Assembly (NCBI GenBank): GCA_900079695.1
Contig: LT599022.1
Coordinates: forward strand, 2,982,530-3,046,529
Length of the DNA stretch: 64,000 nt
DNA from: an uncultured Alphaproteobacteria bacterium
Lineage (GTDB): Bacteria; Pseudomonadota; Alphaproteobacteria; Rhodospirillales; Rhodospirillaceae
Direction of reading: 5' to 3'
How positions within the stretch are numbered: position 1 is the first letter of the stretch; the number at the start of each line of letters is the position of its first letter. The notes beneath the pieces are model-generated. The model worked only from the letters and a program-made list of their open reading frames with translations. It made no database searches and was not told where the DNA came from. Below, piece after piece: positions 10,281 through 17,870 of the stretch. Position numbers and translations under genes: made by a program.

Positions 10281-11117
10281 GTGAAGATCAAGGAAATGCG
10301 CAAGCGCCTGCAAATGACCCAGGCGGACCTAGCGCAGCGCTTGGGTACGACTCAACAGACAGTGGCTCGATGGGAAACCGGGAAAACGGAATTGTCGGTC
10401 TCGCAACTGCGGGATGTGGCCGTAGCCCTTTCCTGCAGCGTCGCGGAGCTGCTCGATCAACGCATGTCAGAGGAGGAGCGGTCGCGGTCGCCGTTTGCTC
10501 TGTTTGACCCCGATATGCCGTTCGGGACGCTGCGGCTTGGCGTTGAGGGAAAGGTGAAGGAGTACCCGATCGATGAAACGGCTCGCGCCTATCTGGTTGA
10601 TCAACTTGCGGCACTTGGAGTGGGGCGCTCGGGAGCGTCAACGCAGCGTTGGCTTTCCGCACGAACGCTGAATAACAAGTTGATTTTCATCAACCCCATG
10701 TACCTCCGTGATCTTGAGCTGATCTCCGATGACATCACCGCTATGCCGGATTTTGCGCATCCTGAGGTCTACGCCGCTCTGAGGGAATGGGGGAGGGGAA
10801 CGATCTCGCCGAGCCTCATGGAAGAGTGCCGAACCGTCATCGGCGAAAGAGATGGTGGTGACGCAGAAATGCTGTTCATGGAGGTCTGTTTCGTCTTTGC
10901 GGGGGGCGCTGACGAGAAGGCTTACCTCTTCACCCAAGAAGATGCGGCAGAGTTCGAGGTTCTGGAAATGGAGTTGGATCGCGTTCCAGAGAACACGTTC
11001 CTGGTTCTTGATGAAAGAGGGGAATATCAAACTCGCTACATCAACCTCTCAAGGGTGGCTCTCATCGAGATACCTGCTGATCACTATCTCCGTCTGATTG
11101 TCCCGGAGGGCGTTTGA
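10281..11117 (+). CDS. XRE-family regulator with an uncharacterised C-terminal domain
   Basis: A 278-residue protein starting at GTG 10281 (VKIKEMRKRLQMTQADLAQR) after a GAGGTG ribosome site. Residues 1-65 are a Cro/CI helix-turn-helix (LGTTQQTVARWETGKTE). Residues 80-278 form a separate alpha/beta domain with the blocks RTLNNKLIFINP, ISDDITAMPDF and TRYINLSRVALIEIP, which I cannot assign; it lacks the Ser-Lys peptidase residues of LexA/CI repressors. It is preceded by a promoter and palindromic operator and overlaps or abuts the serine recombinase, so it probably controls that recombinase and the following genes. Confidence 0.8.
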   Translation: MKIKEMRKRLQMTQADLAQRLGTTQQTVARWETGKTELSVSQLRDVAVALSCSVAELLDQRMSEEERSRSPFALFDPDMPFGTLRLGVEGKVKEYPIDETARAYLVDQLAALGVGRSGASTQRWLSARTLNNKLIFINPMYLRDLELISDDITAMPDFAHPEVYAALREWGRGTISPSLMEECRTVIGERDGGDAEMLFMEVCFVFAGGADEKAYLFTQEDAAEFEVLEMELDRVPENTFLVLDERGEYQTRYINLSRVALIEIPADHYLRLIVPEGV

Positions 11118-11119
11118 AG

Positions 11120-11701
11120 ATGAAGCGGGCAGCAATTTATCTTCGAGTCTCCACGAACGGACAGACGACCGAAAATCAGCGCTTGGAACTTCAGGCTGTG
11201 GCGGAGCGATCAGGCTGGGAGGTGGTCGAGGTCTACGAAGATGCGGGGGTGTCTGGGGCCAAGGGGCGTGAGGAACGCCCCGCGTTCGACCGTCTCAGCA
11301 AGGATGCTACCCGCCGCAGGTTCGACGTGGTGATGGCGTGGTCCGTGGATCGGCTGGGGAGGCGTCTCCAGGATTTGGTCGGGTTCCTTACGGAGGTTCA
11401 TGCGCTTGGTGTTGACCTGTTCCTCCACCAGCAGGGCATCGATACCACCACCCCGGCGGGGAAGGCGATGTTCCAGATGCTCGGCGTCTTTGCCGAATTT
11501 GAACGGTCGATGATCCAGGAGCGGGTCAAAGCCGGGTTGGCCCGCGCCCGGTCGCAGGGTAAGGCCTTGGGGCGTCCTGCTATCGGTGAGACAGCGAAGG
11601 AGGCTGTCCTTGCCGCCAAGGCCGAGGGGCTGAGTATCCGCAAGATCGCTGCCCGCGTGGGTTTGTCGGTTGGTGCGGTTCACGGCATCGTTTCGGCTTA
11701 A
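11120..11701 (+). CDS. serine recombinase (resolvase/invertase family)
   Basis: A 193-residue protein. The catalytic serine is Ser11 in AIYLRVSTNGQ, with the family blocks DAGVSGAKGREERP, AWSVDRLGRRLQDL and FAEFERSMIQERVKAGLARA, and a C-terminal helix-turn-helix (GLSIRKIAARVGLSVGAVHG). Size matches the small resolvase/invertase group rather than the large phage integrases. ATG 11120 starts 2 bases after the XRE stop; a TTG at 11114 overlaps that stop. It could resolve multimers or invert a segment in the island; no clear invertible inverted-repeat pair was seen. Confidence 0.92.
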   Translation: MKRAAIYLRVSTNGQTTENQRLELQAVAERSGWEVVEVYEDAGVSGAKGREERPAFDRLSKDATRRRFDVVMAWSVDRLGRRLQDLVGFLTEVHALGVDLFLHQQGIDTTTPAGKAMFQMLGVFAEFERSMIQERVKAGLARARSQGKALGRPAIGETAKEAVLAAKAEGLSIRKIAARVGLSVGAVHGIVSA

Positions 11702-11780
11702 AACCCGATTCCATCATGCGAATTTGTTCTTGTGCCTGTCCCTCGCAGGGCGGGCGCGAACTCCTCCCTCAAGGTCGTCG

Positions 11781-12443
11781 ATGAATCACTGCCGTGTTCC
11801 TGGCTGCAATGCTCCGGTGTCTCGCTGGGGCAGTGTGTGCAGCACCCACAAAACCCGCCAGCGCCGCCACGGGCACCCTCAGCAGCAGGGCGTCAGCAAA
11901 GCCGAGCTGGCTCCGTACGCTGCGATCATCCGTCAGCGGAAGGCACGGAACCCGAATAGCCCGCTTTGGCCAAGCATCGAGGCGCGGTGGCTTGCCCTGG
12001 TCAATCACTGTCGAGGTGTCGTCACGGCATCGCTACGGGGCAAGGCGATGAACCGCTTCGAGCGTCAGGCTTGCCACGAAATTGTGAAGTTGGCGGATCA
12101 TGCCGAAGCCGCCGAAGTCGTGGAAACCGCGCTGGCGGTGTTCCTGATGCAGGAGCAGTCGCCACGCCGCTTCCTGTCCGATGACGCTTTCCGCCACCAG
12201 CTCGCCCGCCGTCTTCGCGCCCTGGCGGATGTGAACGTGGGGACGTGGTTCGATCACAAGACCGGGAAGGTGAAGCGGGTTTACCGCGATCTTCCTGCCG
12301 GAACCACGGTGCTGCTGGGGGCGATGCTGGCGGAAACTTTCGGTGTTGCGGGGCTGCTTCTCGCCCGACGGGAAACCGAGGACGCCGAGAAGCGCCGCCG
12401 CGAGAACGAAGAATTGGCTCAGGCCGTCCAGGAGTTGAAGTGA
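11781..12443 (+). CDS. island protein with an N-terminal zinc-knuckle-like motif
   Basis: A 220-residue protein from ATG 11781. The N-terminus has Cys4, Cys9, Cys20 and His23 (C-x4-C-x10-C-x2-H) in a basic context (STHKTRQRRHG), a likely metal-binding nucleic-acid contact. The rest is mainly helical (EARWLALVNHCRGVVTASLR; FLMQEQSPRRFLSDDAFRHQ) and ends in a charged coiled stretch (RRRENEELAQAVQELK). Function not recognised. Its stop overlaps the ATG of the ParB-like gene by one base, so the two are translationally coupled and may work together in maintenance or transfer. Confidence 0.65.
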   Translation: MNHCRVPGCNAPVSRWGSVCSTHKTRQRRHGHPQQQGVSKAELAPYAAIIRQRKARNPNSPLWPSIEARWLALVNHCRGVVTASLRGKAMNRFERQACHEIVKLADHAEAAEVVETALAVFLMQEQSPRRFLSDDAFRHQLARRLRALADVNVGTWFDHKTGKVKRVYRDLPAGTTVLLGAMLAETFGVAGLLLARRETEDAEKRRRENEELAQAVQELK

Positions 12444-13300
12444 TGCAGCAGGAAGCTCCGATCACCACCGCAGAAGCCGAGGAAGTGGATGCCGCCGCCG
12501 AGGTGGTGGAGTCTGAACTCGTGTCGCTGATGGCAAGATTGAAAGCCGAAGTCGCGGCATCGCCGAACCCGGAGCCGTTGTCGGCTAAACTGCCGTTGGA
12601 CAAGATCACTCTACTGCCGGAGCTTTTCCAGCCACGCGGCGTATCCAAACAGCACGTGTCGGAACTCGCAGGAAAGGTTAAGTCCGGGCGCACCCTGGAG
12701 CCGCTGACGGTCTTCCAGGCCGGGCGGAAGGCGTACCTGATCGACGGACACCATCGCATCACCGCCTACAAGCTGGCAAAGTTCTCGAAGCCGGTCCCTG
12801 TGGCCTTCTTCGACGGCACGGTGGAACAGGCGGTCCTAGAGGCCGGACGGGCGAACAGCCGGGCGAAACTCAGCATGTCCACCCAGGAGAAGATGGACTT
12901 CGCGTGGCGACTGGTTCGGATGGGCACCTACAGCAAGAGCGAGATCATGGAGGCGGCATCAGTCTCCGATGGGCAGGTCGGCACGATGCGTCGCATCTTC
13001 AAAGCCCTGGGTGATGAGGCGCATGACTTCGACAACTGGAGGAAGGCCAAGCGGCAGGCGGACGGCAAGGGGAGCCTGGAGTTCACCGAAGAGGACATCG
13101 CAACGTGGAAGGAGACACAGGCGCAGTCAATGGCGGATCGCCTTGCGAAGGCGCTCAGCACCCGCATGGCGGACAGGCCGGAGATCGCCGCCCGTGCCCT
13201 CAGCATCCACTTCGGTCGCCGATTGCCGGAACTCTACCGCGAACTTGGCTTCCACGTGTCCGAGGTCGATCTTGATGACGACGAGGAGTCGGACTTCTGA
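12443..13300 (+). CDS. ParB/Srx-fold DNA-binding protein (orphan ParB-like)
   Basis: A 285-residue protein. Residues about 50-125 form the ParB/sulfiredoxin domain, with QPRGVSKQHVSELAGKVKSG and the conserved DGHHRITAYKL nucleotide-contact motif. A central helical domain with a likely helix-turn-helix (TYSKSEIMEAASVSDGQVGT) follows, and the tail is acidic (EVDLDDDEESDF). ParB proteins bind centromere-like sites and CTP; orphan relatives also act as regulators or nucleases. No ParA is present in the window. The repeat site 4-50 bases downstream of its stop is a plausible target. ATG at 12443 is coupled to the previous stop. Confidence 0.82.
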   Translation: MQQEAPITTAEAEEVDAAAEVVESELVSLMARLKAEVAASPNPEPLSAKLPLDKITLLPELFQPRGVSKQHVSELAGKVKSGRTLEPLTVFQAGRKAYLIDGHHRITAYKLAKFSKPVPVAFFDGTVEQAVLEAGRANSRAKLSMSTQEKMDFAWRLVRMGTYSKSEIMEAASVSDGQVGTMRRIFKALGDEAHDFDNWRKAKRQADGKGSLEFTEEDIATWKETQAQSMADRLAKALSTRMADRPEIAARALSIHFGRRLPELYRELGFHVSEVDLDDDEESDF

Positions 13301-13303
13301 TCT

Positions 13304-13350
13304 CCCCATGCATTGCTTACGTCGCTTACGTCATGCAGAATGCATAGGGG
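13304..13350. repeat. inverted repeat enclosing a tandem repeat, downstream of parB-like gene
   Basis: Outer arms CCCCATGCATT (13304-13314) and AATGCATAGGGG (13339-13350) pair with one bulged base. Inside are two perfect copies of GCTTACGTC (13315-13323 and 13324-13332). The structure could be a centromere/parS-like site for the ParB-like protein, a transcription terminator or an iteron-type element; there is no T tract, which argues against a simple terminator. Confidence 0.55.
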
Positions 13351-13433
13351 TGTGCTGTCTGATTCTGGGGGCGTCATCTGTCGGCGTGGCTTGGAGTAAA
13401 CTCCCAGCCTAAGAACGTATCCGAGGAGCGAGC

Positions 13434-14102
13434 ATGGACGCGGATGTGCAGGGTCTGTTGACGGGCGTACTGGCGATCACCAGCATCGGCATGATGGTCG
13501 CCAACGTTTACTTGGCGCGGGAATCCAGCCTTCAACGAAAAGCCGGAACCGAACCGAACGTGGTCGGGTACTTGCTGCCGGACGAGAGGTATGTCCAGGT
13601 TCTCCAATTCCATCTGAAGAATGTTGGCCGAGGAACGGCGGTTCATGTTGGCTTCGAGGTGATCGGAGAAACTGCGCGATTGAGAAAGGCAGGGGTTAGG
13701 CTTCCTCTGGAGACGGCCCGTCCGCCTCTCTCCATCCTGCCTCAGGGCGAAGGCATCCAGTTGCTTTTCGGGATGGCCCATCAACTGCTCAAGGAGCCAT
13801 GTCCGGTTACCGTGAGAATCACCTACGAGAATGTGGCGGGGAAACGCACAACTCGGGATGTTGTTCTGGACGTGACGCAGTTTGAGGGATTCTCCTCTGC
13901 GGGAAAGCGAGCTGAGGATGACATTGCGGACACGCTGAAGAAGATTGAGGCGCATCTGGGTCATTGGGAGTCGGGTTTCCGCAAGATCAAGGTCGTTTCG
14001 GCGATGCCGGAGGAGTGGCGGGCTGAAGACGAACGGGAGGACCGCTACTGGCAACAGCAGGAGGCGGCGGCGAAATCGTCTCAGGACGGAGAGGCCGATT
14101 GA
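13434..14102 (+). CDS. island protein with N-terminal membrane anchor, unknown function
   Basis: A 222-residue protein after a clear GAGGAG ribosome site. Residues 5-27 are a membrane helix (LLTGVLAITSIGMMVANVYL), followed by a beta-rich domain (residues 40-150: VQVLQFHLKNVGRGTAVHVG and PVTVRITYENVAGKRTTRDV) that resembles an immunoglobulin-like or C2-like sandwich by pattern, and a charged helical tail (EEWRAEDEREDRYWQQQEAA). Topology predicts a cytoplasmic body. Not recognised. It is the last island gene before the far att copy. Confidence 0.65.
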   Translation: MDADVQGLLTGVLAITSIGMMVANVYLARESSLQRKAGTEPNVVGYLLPDERYVQVLQFHLKNVGRGTAVHVGFEVIGETARLRKAGVRLPLETARPPLSILPQGEGIQLLFGMAHQLLKEPCPVTVRITYENVAGKRTTRDVVLDVTQFEGFSSAGKRAEDDIADTLKKIEAHLGHWESGFRKIKVVSAMPEEWRAEDEREDRYWQQQEAAAKSSQDGEAD

Positions 14103-14499
14103 CCTTGCTGGGTGTTACAGTGAGGTGCTACATTCTGTCCTCGGACAATGAGGAGAAAACGGCGGAAATCCTGGGGTTTTGGTGTCTTCAACGAAGCTCC
14201 CGCCCTCTCCGCCAGTTTTTCAAAACCGGAACGCCGGTTTCACCTCATTTCCTGCCGTTCACGGCTGTCGGTCTTCTCGACGGGCTCGCTTTCCCGCGAG
14301 GTCCGTCGCCGTATTCCCCGCCTGCGATGGTCGGGCCGAAGACGCGGCTCCGACGGCGCATGCGCCGGCTCCGGCGAGGGAACAAGCCGTTCGCCCGCGA
14401 TTTCCGAGAATAGTTTTTTCGACAGCAAGACGCGGAGTGAACCGCCGGTCGCGTCCCCTCATGTCGTCGCCGTCAACACATGCGGAAAGGCGGTCGAAC
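14103..14499. other. non-coding stretch spanning the island border
   Basis: No supported gene. It contains the decamer TGTTACAGTG (14113-14122), also found next to the integrase start at 7507-7516; the att copy at 14198-14215; and just outside it a small hairpin AAACCGG-AACG-CCGGTTT (14223-14240) that may be the displaced terminator of tRNA-Ser. GC rises again after the att copy. The remaining part leads into the SDR gene. Confidence 0.5.
14198..14215 (+). repeat. attR-like copy of the tRNA-Ser 3' end
   Basis: TCCCGCCCTCTCCGCCAG matches the tRNA-Ser 3' end at 7414-7431 in 16 of 18 positions, differing by a swapped TC/CT in the acceptor strand. Orientation is the same as in the tRNA, as expected for a direct-repeat att site, and it coincides with the return to high GC. 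Confidence 0.6.
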
Positions 14500-15249
14500 A
14501 TGAATCTTCTCGAAGGAAAGGTTGCGGTGATCACGGGTGCGTCGTCCGGCATCGGGCGGGCGATTGCGCGGCTCTTTGCCGAGCATGGTGCGGCGGTCGT
14601 CCTCGGCGCCCGACGTCGGGACCGGTTGGACGAGGTTGTCGCCGAAATTCGCGCCGAGGGCGGGCGCGCCTATGCGTCCGCCGGAGACGTCGGCCTTCCC
14701 GAAACCCATGAGCGGCTCGTTGCCGACGCGATCCACGAGTTCGGCGGCCTCGATATCGCCGTCAACAATGCAGGCACCGTCGGCGCGGCGAAGCCGCTCG
14801 CCGAAATCGCGCCGGAAGACTGGCAACGCACGCTGACCGTCAACCTGACCGCCGCATATCTCGGCGCGCGCAGCCAGATACCGGCGATGCTCGAGCGGGG
14901 CGGGGGCTCCATCGTCTTCACGTCCAGCTTCGTCGGAACCAGCGTGGGTCTTCCCGGCATGGCCGCCTACGGCGCATCGAAGGCCGGTTTGATGGGGTTG
15001 GTGAAGGGCATAGCCGCCGACTACGCCGCCCGGGGCATCCGGGCCAACGCGCTTTTGCCGGGCGGGGTGGATACCGAAATGGCCGGCGATCAAAGTCAAA
15101 AGGACTGGGCCGCCGGGCTTCATGCGATGAAGCGGATCGCCCGGCCCGAGGAGATCGCGTCGGCGGCGCTTTTTCTGTCCAGCTCCCTGGCCAGTTTCGT
15201 CACCGGATCGGCGCTTTTTGCGGATGGCGGCAACGCCGCCGTGAAATAG
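14500..15249 (+). CDS. SDR-family NAD(P)-dependent oxidoreductase
   Basis: A 249-residue classical short-chain dehydrogenase. The cofactor motif TGASSGIG is at about residues 13-20, NNAG in the first third, catalytic Ser in FTSSFVGT, and Tyr-x3-Lys in YGASKAG. The tail FVTGSALFADGGNAAVK is typical. Position 37-38 of the cofactor domain reads ARRRDR, basic residues that suggest NADP(H) preference. Substrate unknown. The ATG at 14500 begins the domain directly; longer frames upstream would read through the island border. A strong terminator follows. Confidence 0.93.
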   Translation: MNLLEGKVAVITGASSGIGRAIARLFAEHGAAVVLGARRRDRLDEVVAEIRAEGGRAYASAGDVGLPETHERLVADAIHEFGGLDIAVNNAGTVGAAKPLAEIAPEDWQRTLTVNLTAAYLGARSQIPAMLERGGGSIVFTSSFVGTSVGLPGMAAYGASKAGLMGLVKGIAADYAARGIRANALLPGGVDTEMAGDQSQKDWAAGLHAMKRIARPEEIASAALFLSSSLASFVTGSALFADGGNAAVK

Positions 15250-15311
15250 CGAACGACGGGGCCGTCGTCGCCGTCCGCGGCGTCGGGAACGGTGCGGGCG
15301 AAGGATGCGCC

Positions 15312-15352
15312 CCGGGGGCCTGCCGTGCGGCGCGCGACAGGCCCCCGGTTTT
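15312..15352 (+). terminator. strong intrinsic terminator
   Basis: CCGGGGGCCTG (15312-15322) pairs perfectly with CAGGCCCCCGG (15338-15348), an 11-base stem, followed by TTTTC. It ends the SDR transcript; just beyond it lies the stop of the convergent transaminase gene, for which it may also act. Confidence 0.85.
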
Positions 15353-15353
15353 C

Positions 15354-16211
15354 TCAGATCAGGTGGGCGAGGTGATAGTCGGTGTAGAGCTTGCGCAGGC
15401 GCATCGCCACCGGGCCGGGTTTGCCGTTGCCGATGACCGCGTCGTCGATCTTCACCACCGGCTGCACCAGTTGCGTGGCGGAGGTGACGAATGCCTCGGC
15501 GGCGTTCTTCGCCTCGTCGATGGTGAAGGCGCGTTCCTCGACCGGGATGCCCGCCTCGCGCGCCAGCGACAGAATCGAGCCGCGGGTGATGCCGGGCAGG
15601 ATCGCGTGGCTGAGTTGGCGGGTCACCAGCGCGCCCTTGGCGGTGACGATGTGCGCGGTCGACGAGGTCGCTTCGGTGACGAAGCCGTCCTCGATCAGGA
15701 AGGCGTCCTGGGCGCCGAGCTTTTCGGCTTCCATCTTCGCCATCGACGGATAGAGCAACTGCACGGTCTTGATGTCGCGGCGCGCCCAGCGCAGGTCGGG
15801 CAGCGAGATCACCGCGATCCCCGATTTCACCGCCGCGCCGTCGTCGAGATATCGCTTCGCCTGGGTGAACAGCGACAGGGTCGGCTGGGGATTTTCGGGA
15901 TAGTGAAAATCGCGGTCGGCCGCGCCGCGCGAGATCTGGAGGTAGATCAGGCCTTCGTCGAGGCGATTGCGGGCGACGATCTCGCGGTGGATGGCGAGCA
16001 GTTCGTCGTCGGAAACCGGCAGGGTCATCGCGACCTCGCCGACCGAGCGCTTCAGGCGGGCGACGTGACCCGCGTAATCCATCAGCTTGCCGCGCGCCAC
16101 CGCGGTGACTTCGTAGATCGCGTCGCCGAACACGTAGCCGCGGTCGAAGATCGAAACCTTCGCCTCCGCTTCCGGCAACCAGGCACCGTTCAAATAGACA
16201 ATCCGGTTCAT
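15354..16211 (-). CDS. D-amino-acid transaminase (class IV, PLP-dependent)
   Basis: A 285-residue fold-type IV aminotransferase. It opens with IVYLNGAWLPEAEAKVSIFD and DRGYVFGDAIYE, as D-alanine aminotransferases do. The PLP lysine is Lys148 in RRDIKTVQLL, and Glu180 in VTEATSS is the residue that contacts the pyridine nitrogen. Family members interconvert D-amino acids and 2-keto acids, supplying D-Glu/D-Ala or degrading D-amino acids. Branched-chain aminotransferase is the alternative, but the lysine context is DAAT-like. Length equals the family norm. Confidence 0.88.
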   Translation of the reverse strand: MNRIVYLNGAWLPEAEAKVSIFDRGYVFGDAIYEVTAVARGKLMDYAGHVARLKRSVGEVAMTLPVSDDELLAIHREIVARNRLDEGLIYLQISRGAADRDFHYPENPQPTLSLFTQAKRYLDDGAAVKSGIAVISLPDLRWARRDIKTVQLLYPSMAKMEAEKLGAQDAFLIEDGFVTEATSSTAHIVTAKGALVTRQLSHAILPGITRGSILSLAREAGIPVEERAFTIDEAKNAAEAFVTSATQLVQPVVKIDDAVIGNGKPGPVAMRLRKLYTDYHLAHLI

Positions 16212-16298
16212 GTTTTCGCTCGTGAGCCCAAGTTTGAATTCGCCGGGCGACGTGCTCGGCAGAAGAGCAAGCTAGCCCGGGCGCGTCGCGATCAGAAC

Positions 16299-16340
16299 CA
16301 CGAATTTGCCGGTTCGCCGGATTCTCGTGCGAAATTCGTG
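16299..16340. repeat. nine-base inverted repeat between operon end and transaminase gene
   Basis: CACGAATTT (16299-16307) and AAATTCGTG (16332-16340) are perfect complements separated by 24 bases that contain CCGG-TTCG-CCGG. It lies between the stop of the UxaA-type gene and the start of the transaminase gene. It may end transcription of the long upstream operon on the minus strand, though no T tract is seen. Confidence 0.4.
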
Positions 16341-16383
16341 CGGAACGCCGGGCCTCGCCCCCGCCGTTCCGCTCCCGGCGGCC

Positions 16384-17868
16384 CTACAGGGTGACGCCGT
16401 TCTTGAAGATCATGAGATCGGCGATGCCGTTGATCTCGTTGCGGGTCTGCCTGCCGTTCGCGACGTCGAGGACGGTGCGGACGAAAGCGTCGCGGAGTTC
16501 GTCGAGGCTCGCCGCGCCGCTGGCGATCGGCCCGGCGTCGAAGTCGATCCAGTGCGGCTTGCGGGTGGCGAGGGCGGTGTTGCTCGACACCTTGACCGCG
16601 GGAACCACGCCGCCGAGCGGATTGCCGCGGCCGGTGGTGAACAGCACCATGTGGCACCCGGCGGCGGAGAGCGCGGTGATCGCGACGCCGTCGTTGCCGG
16701 GCGCGGAGAGCAGGTTGAGCCCGGGGGTGGCGATCCTCCCGCCGTAGGGCAGCACGTCGCGCACCGGCGCGTGCCCGGCCTTCTGGGTGCAGCCGAGGGA
16801 CTTCTCCTCGAGCGTGGTGATGCCGCCGTCCTTGTTGCCGGGCGAGGGGTTCTCGTAGATCGGCTGATTGGCGGCGATGTAGTAGGCCTTGAAGTCGTTG
16901 ATCAGCGCCACCGTCTTGTCGAACACCGCGCGGGTTTCGGCGCGTGCCATGAGAATCCGCTCGGCGCCGAACATCTCCGGCACTTCGGTGAGCACGGTGG
17001 TGCCGCCGACGCCGCACAGCCAGTCGGAGAACGCGCCCAGCAGCGGATTGGCGGTGATCCCCGAAAGTCCGTCGGAGCCGCCGCACTTGAGGCCGATACG
17101 CAGGCGGTCGGCGCCGGTTTCGACGCGCCGGTCGTCCGCCATCGTCGCCGCCAGTTCGCGGCAGGCCGCGAGCCCGGCTTCGTATTCGTCGTCGACGCGC
17201 TGGCTGACGAGGTAGCGGATGCGGCGCGGATCGGGTGGCGCGAATCCCTCGCGGAAATATTCGAGGGTGGTGTTCTCGCACCCGAGCCCGAGGATCAGCA
17301 CGCCGCCCGCGTTGGGATGGAGGGCGTGGTCCTGAAGGATCGCGCGGGTGTTGGCCATGTCGTCGCCGAGCTGCGAACAGCCGTAGGGGTGGGCGAGCAC
17401 CATCACCCGCGAACCCTCGGGCAGGATTCCCGCCGCCTCGACGCGTTTCGCGAGGTTGGCGGCGAGGCCGTTGACGCAGCCGACCAGTGGAATGATCCAG
17501 AGGTCGTTGCGGATGCCGATCTCGCCGTTCGCCCGTTCGAACGCGCGGATGCGCGGTGCGGCGGCGGGTGCGGCGGCGGGCGGCGGCGCATCGGCGTAGG
17601 CGTAGGCGAGGATGTCGCCCAGCCCGGTCTTGAGGTTGTGGGTGTGGACGTGGTCGCCCGCCGCGATCGCGGTGCGGGCGATGCCGATCGGCGCGCCGTA
17701 TTTGATCACCTTTTCGCCGGCGGCGATCGGCCGGAGCGCGAACTTGTGGGCCTGGGGGATATCGGCGGCAAGGACGACCCCGAAGTCCGGGATCGCGGTG
17801 CCCGCGGCGAGCGGTTCGAGGGCGACGGCGACGGCGTCGGCGGGGTGGATGCGCAGAACCTTGGCCAT
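16384..17868 (-). CDS. UxaA-family (altronate-type) sugar-acid dehydratase
   Basis: A 494-residue protein with both parts of UxaA enzymes: an N-terminal SAF domain (residues 1-95, with GDHVHTHNLKTGLGD) and the C-terminal dehydratase domain, including GIRNDLWIIPLVGCVNGLA, AHPYGCSQLGDD, GLGCENTT, GLKCGGSDGLSGITANPL and CHMVLFTTGRGNPLGG. Conserved cysteines fit the iron-dependent catalytic site of this family. It removes water from a hexonate or aldarate to give a 2-keto-3-deoxy acid. The neighbouring kinase predicts KDGal as product. ATG 17868 starts 2 bases after the kinase stop. It is the last gene of the operon. Confidence 0.88.
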   Translation of the reverse strand: MAKVLRIHPADAVAVALEPLAAGTAIPDFGVVLAADIPQAHKFALRPIAAGEKVIKYGAPIGIARTAIAAGDHVHTHNLKTGLGDILAYAYADAPPPAAAPAAAPRIRAFERANGEIGIRNDLWIIPLVGCVNGLAANLAKRVEAAGILPEGSRVMVLAHPYGCSQLGDDMANTRAILQDHALHPNAGGVLILGLGCENTTLEYFREGFAPPDPRRIRYLVSQRVDDEYEAGLAACRELAATMADDRRVETGADRLRIGLKCGGSDGLSGITANPLLGAFSDWLCGVGGTTVLTEVPEMFGAERILMARAETRAVFDKTVALINDFKAYYIAANQPIYENPSPGNKDGGITTLEEKSLGCTQKAGHAPVRDVLPYGGRIATPGLNLLSAPGNDGVAITALSAAGCHMVLFTTGRGNPLGGVVPAVKVSSNTALATRKPHWIDFDAGPIASGAASLDELRDAFVRTVLDVANGRQTRNEINGIADLMIFKNGVTL

Positions 17869-17870
17869 GC

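Larger units (their letters stand above)
7431..14215. mobile_element. integrative island in tRNA-Ser
   Basis: About 6.8 kb, visibly lower in GC than both flanks, lying directly after the tRNA-Ser 3' end. It begins with a tyrosine integrase transcribed away from the tRNA and ends at an 18-base imperfect copy of the tRNA 3' end. Cargo: unknown membrane protein, XRE regulator, serine recombinase, zinc-knuckle protein, ParB-like protein and a second membrane-anchored unknown. No capsid, replication or conjugation genes are visible, so it is a small integrative element or a reduced satellite that may rely on helper functions. Confidence 0.75.

Noticed and set aside
11120-11701. Transposon of the Tn3 type suggested by the serine recombinase
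   Set aside because: No TnpA transposase and no terminal inverted repeats were found; the gene fits better as island cargo.
7431-14215. Prophage
   Set aside because: No capsid, terminase, tail, lysis or replication genes are present, so the element is not called a phage.
14223-14240. Hairpin AAACCGG-AACG-CCGGTTT as a firm tRNA-Ser terminator
   Set aside because: The stem is only 7 bases and the T run after it is short; it is mentioned only as a possible displaced terminator.
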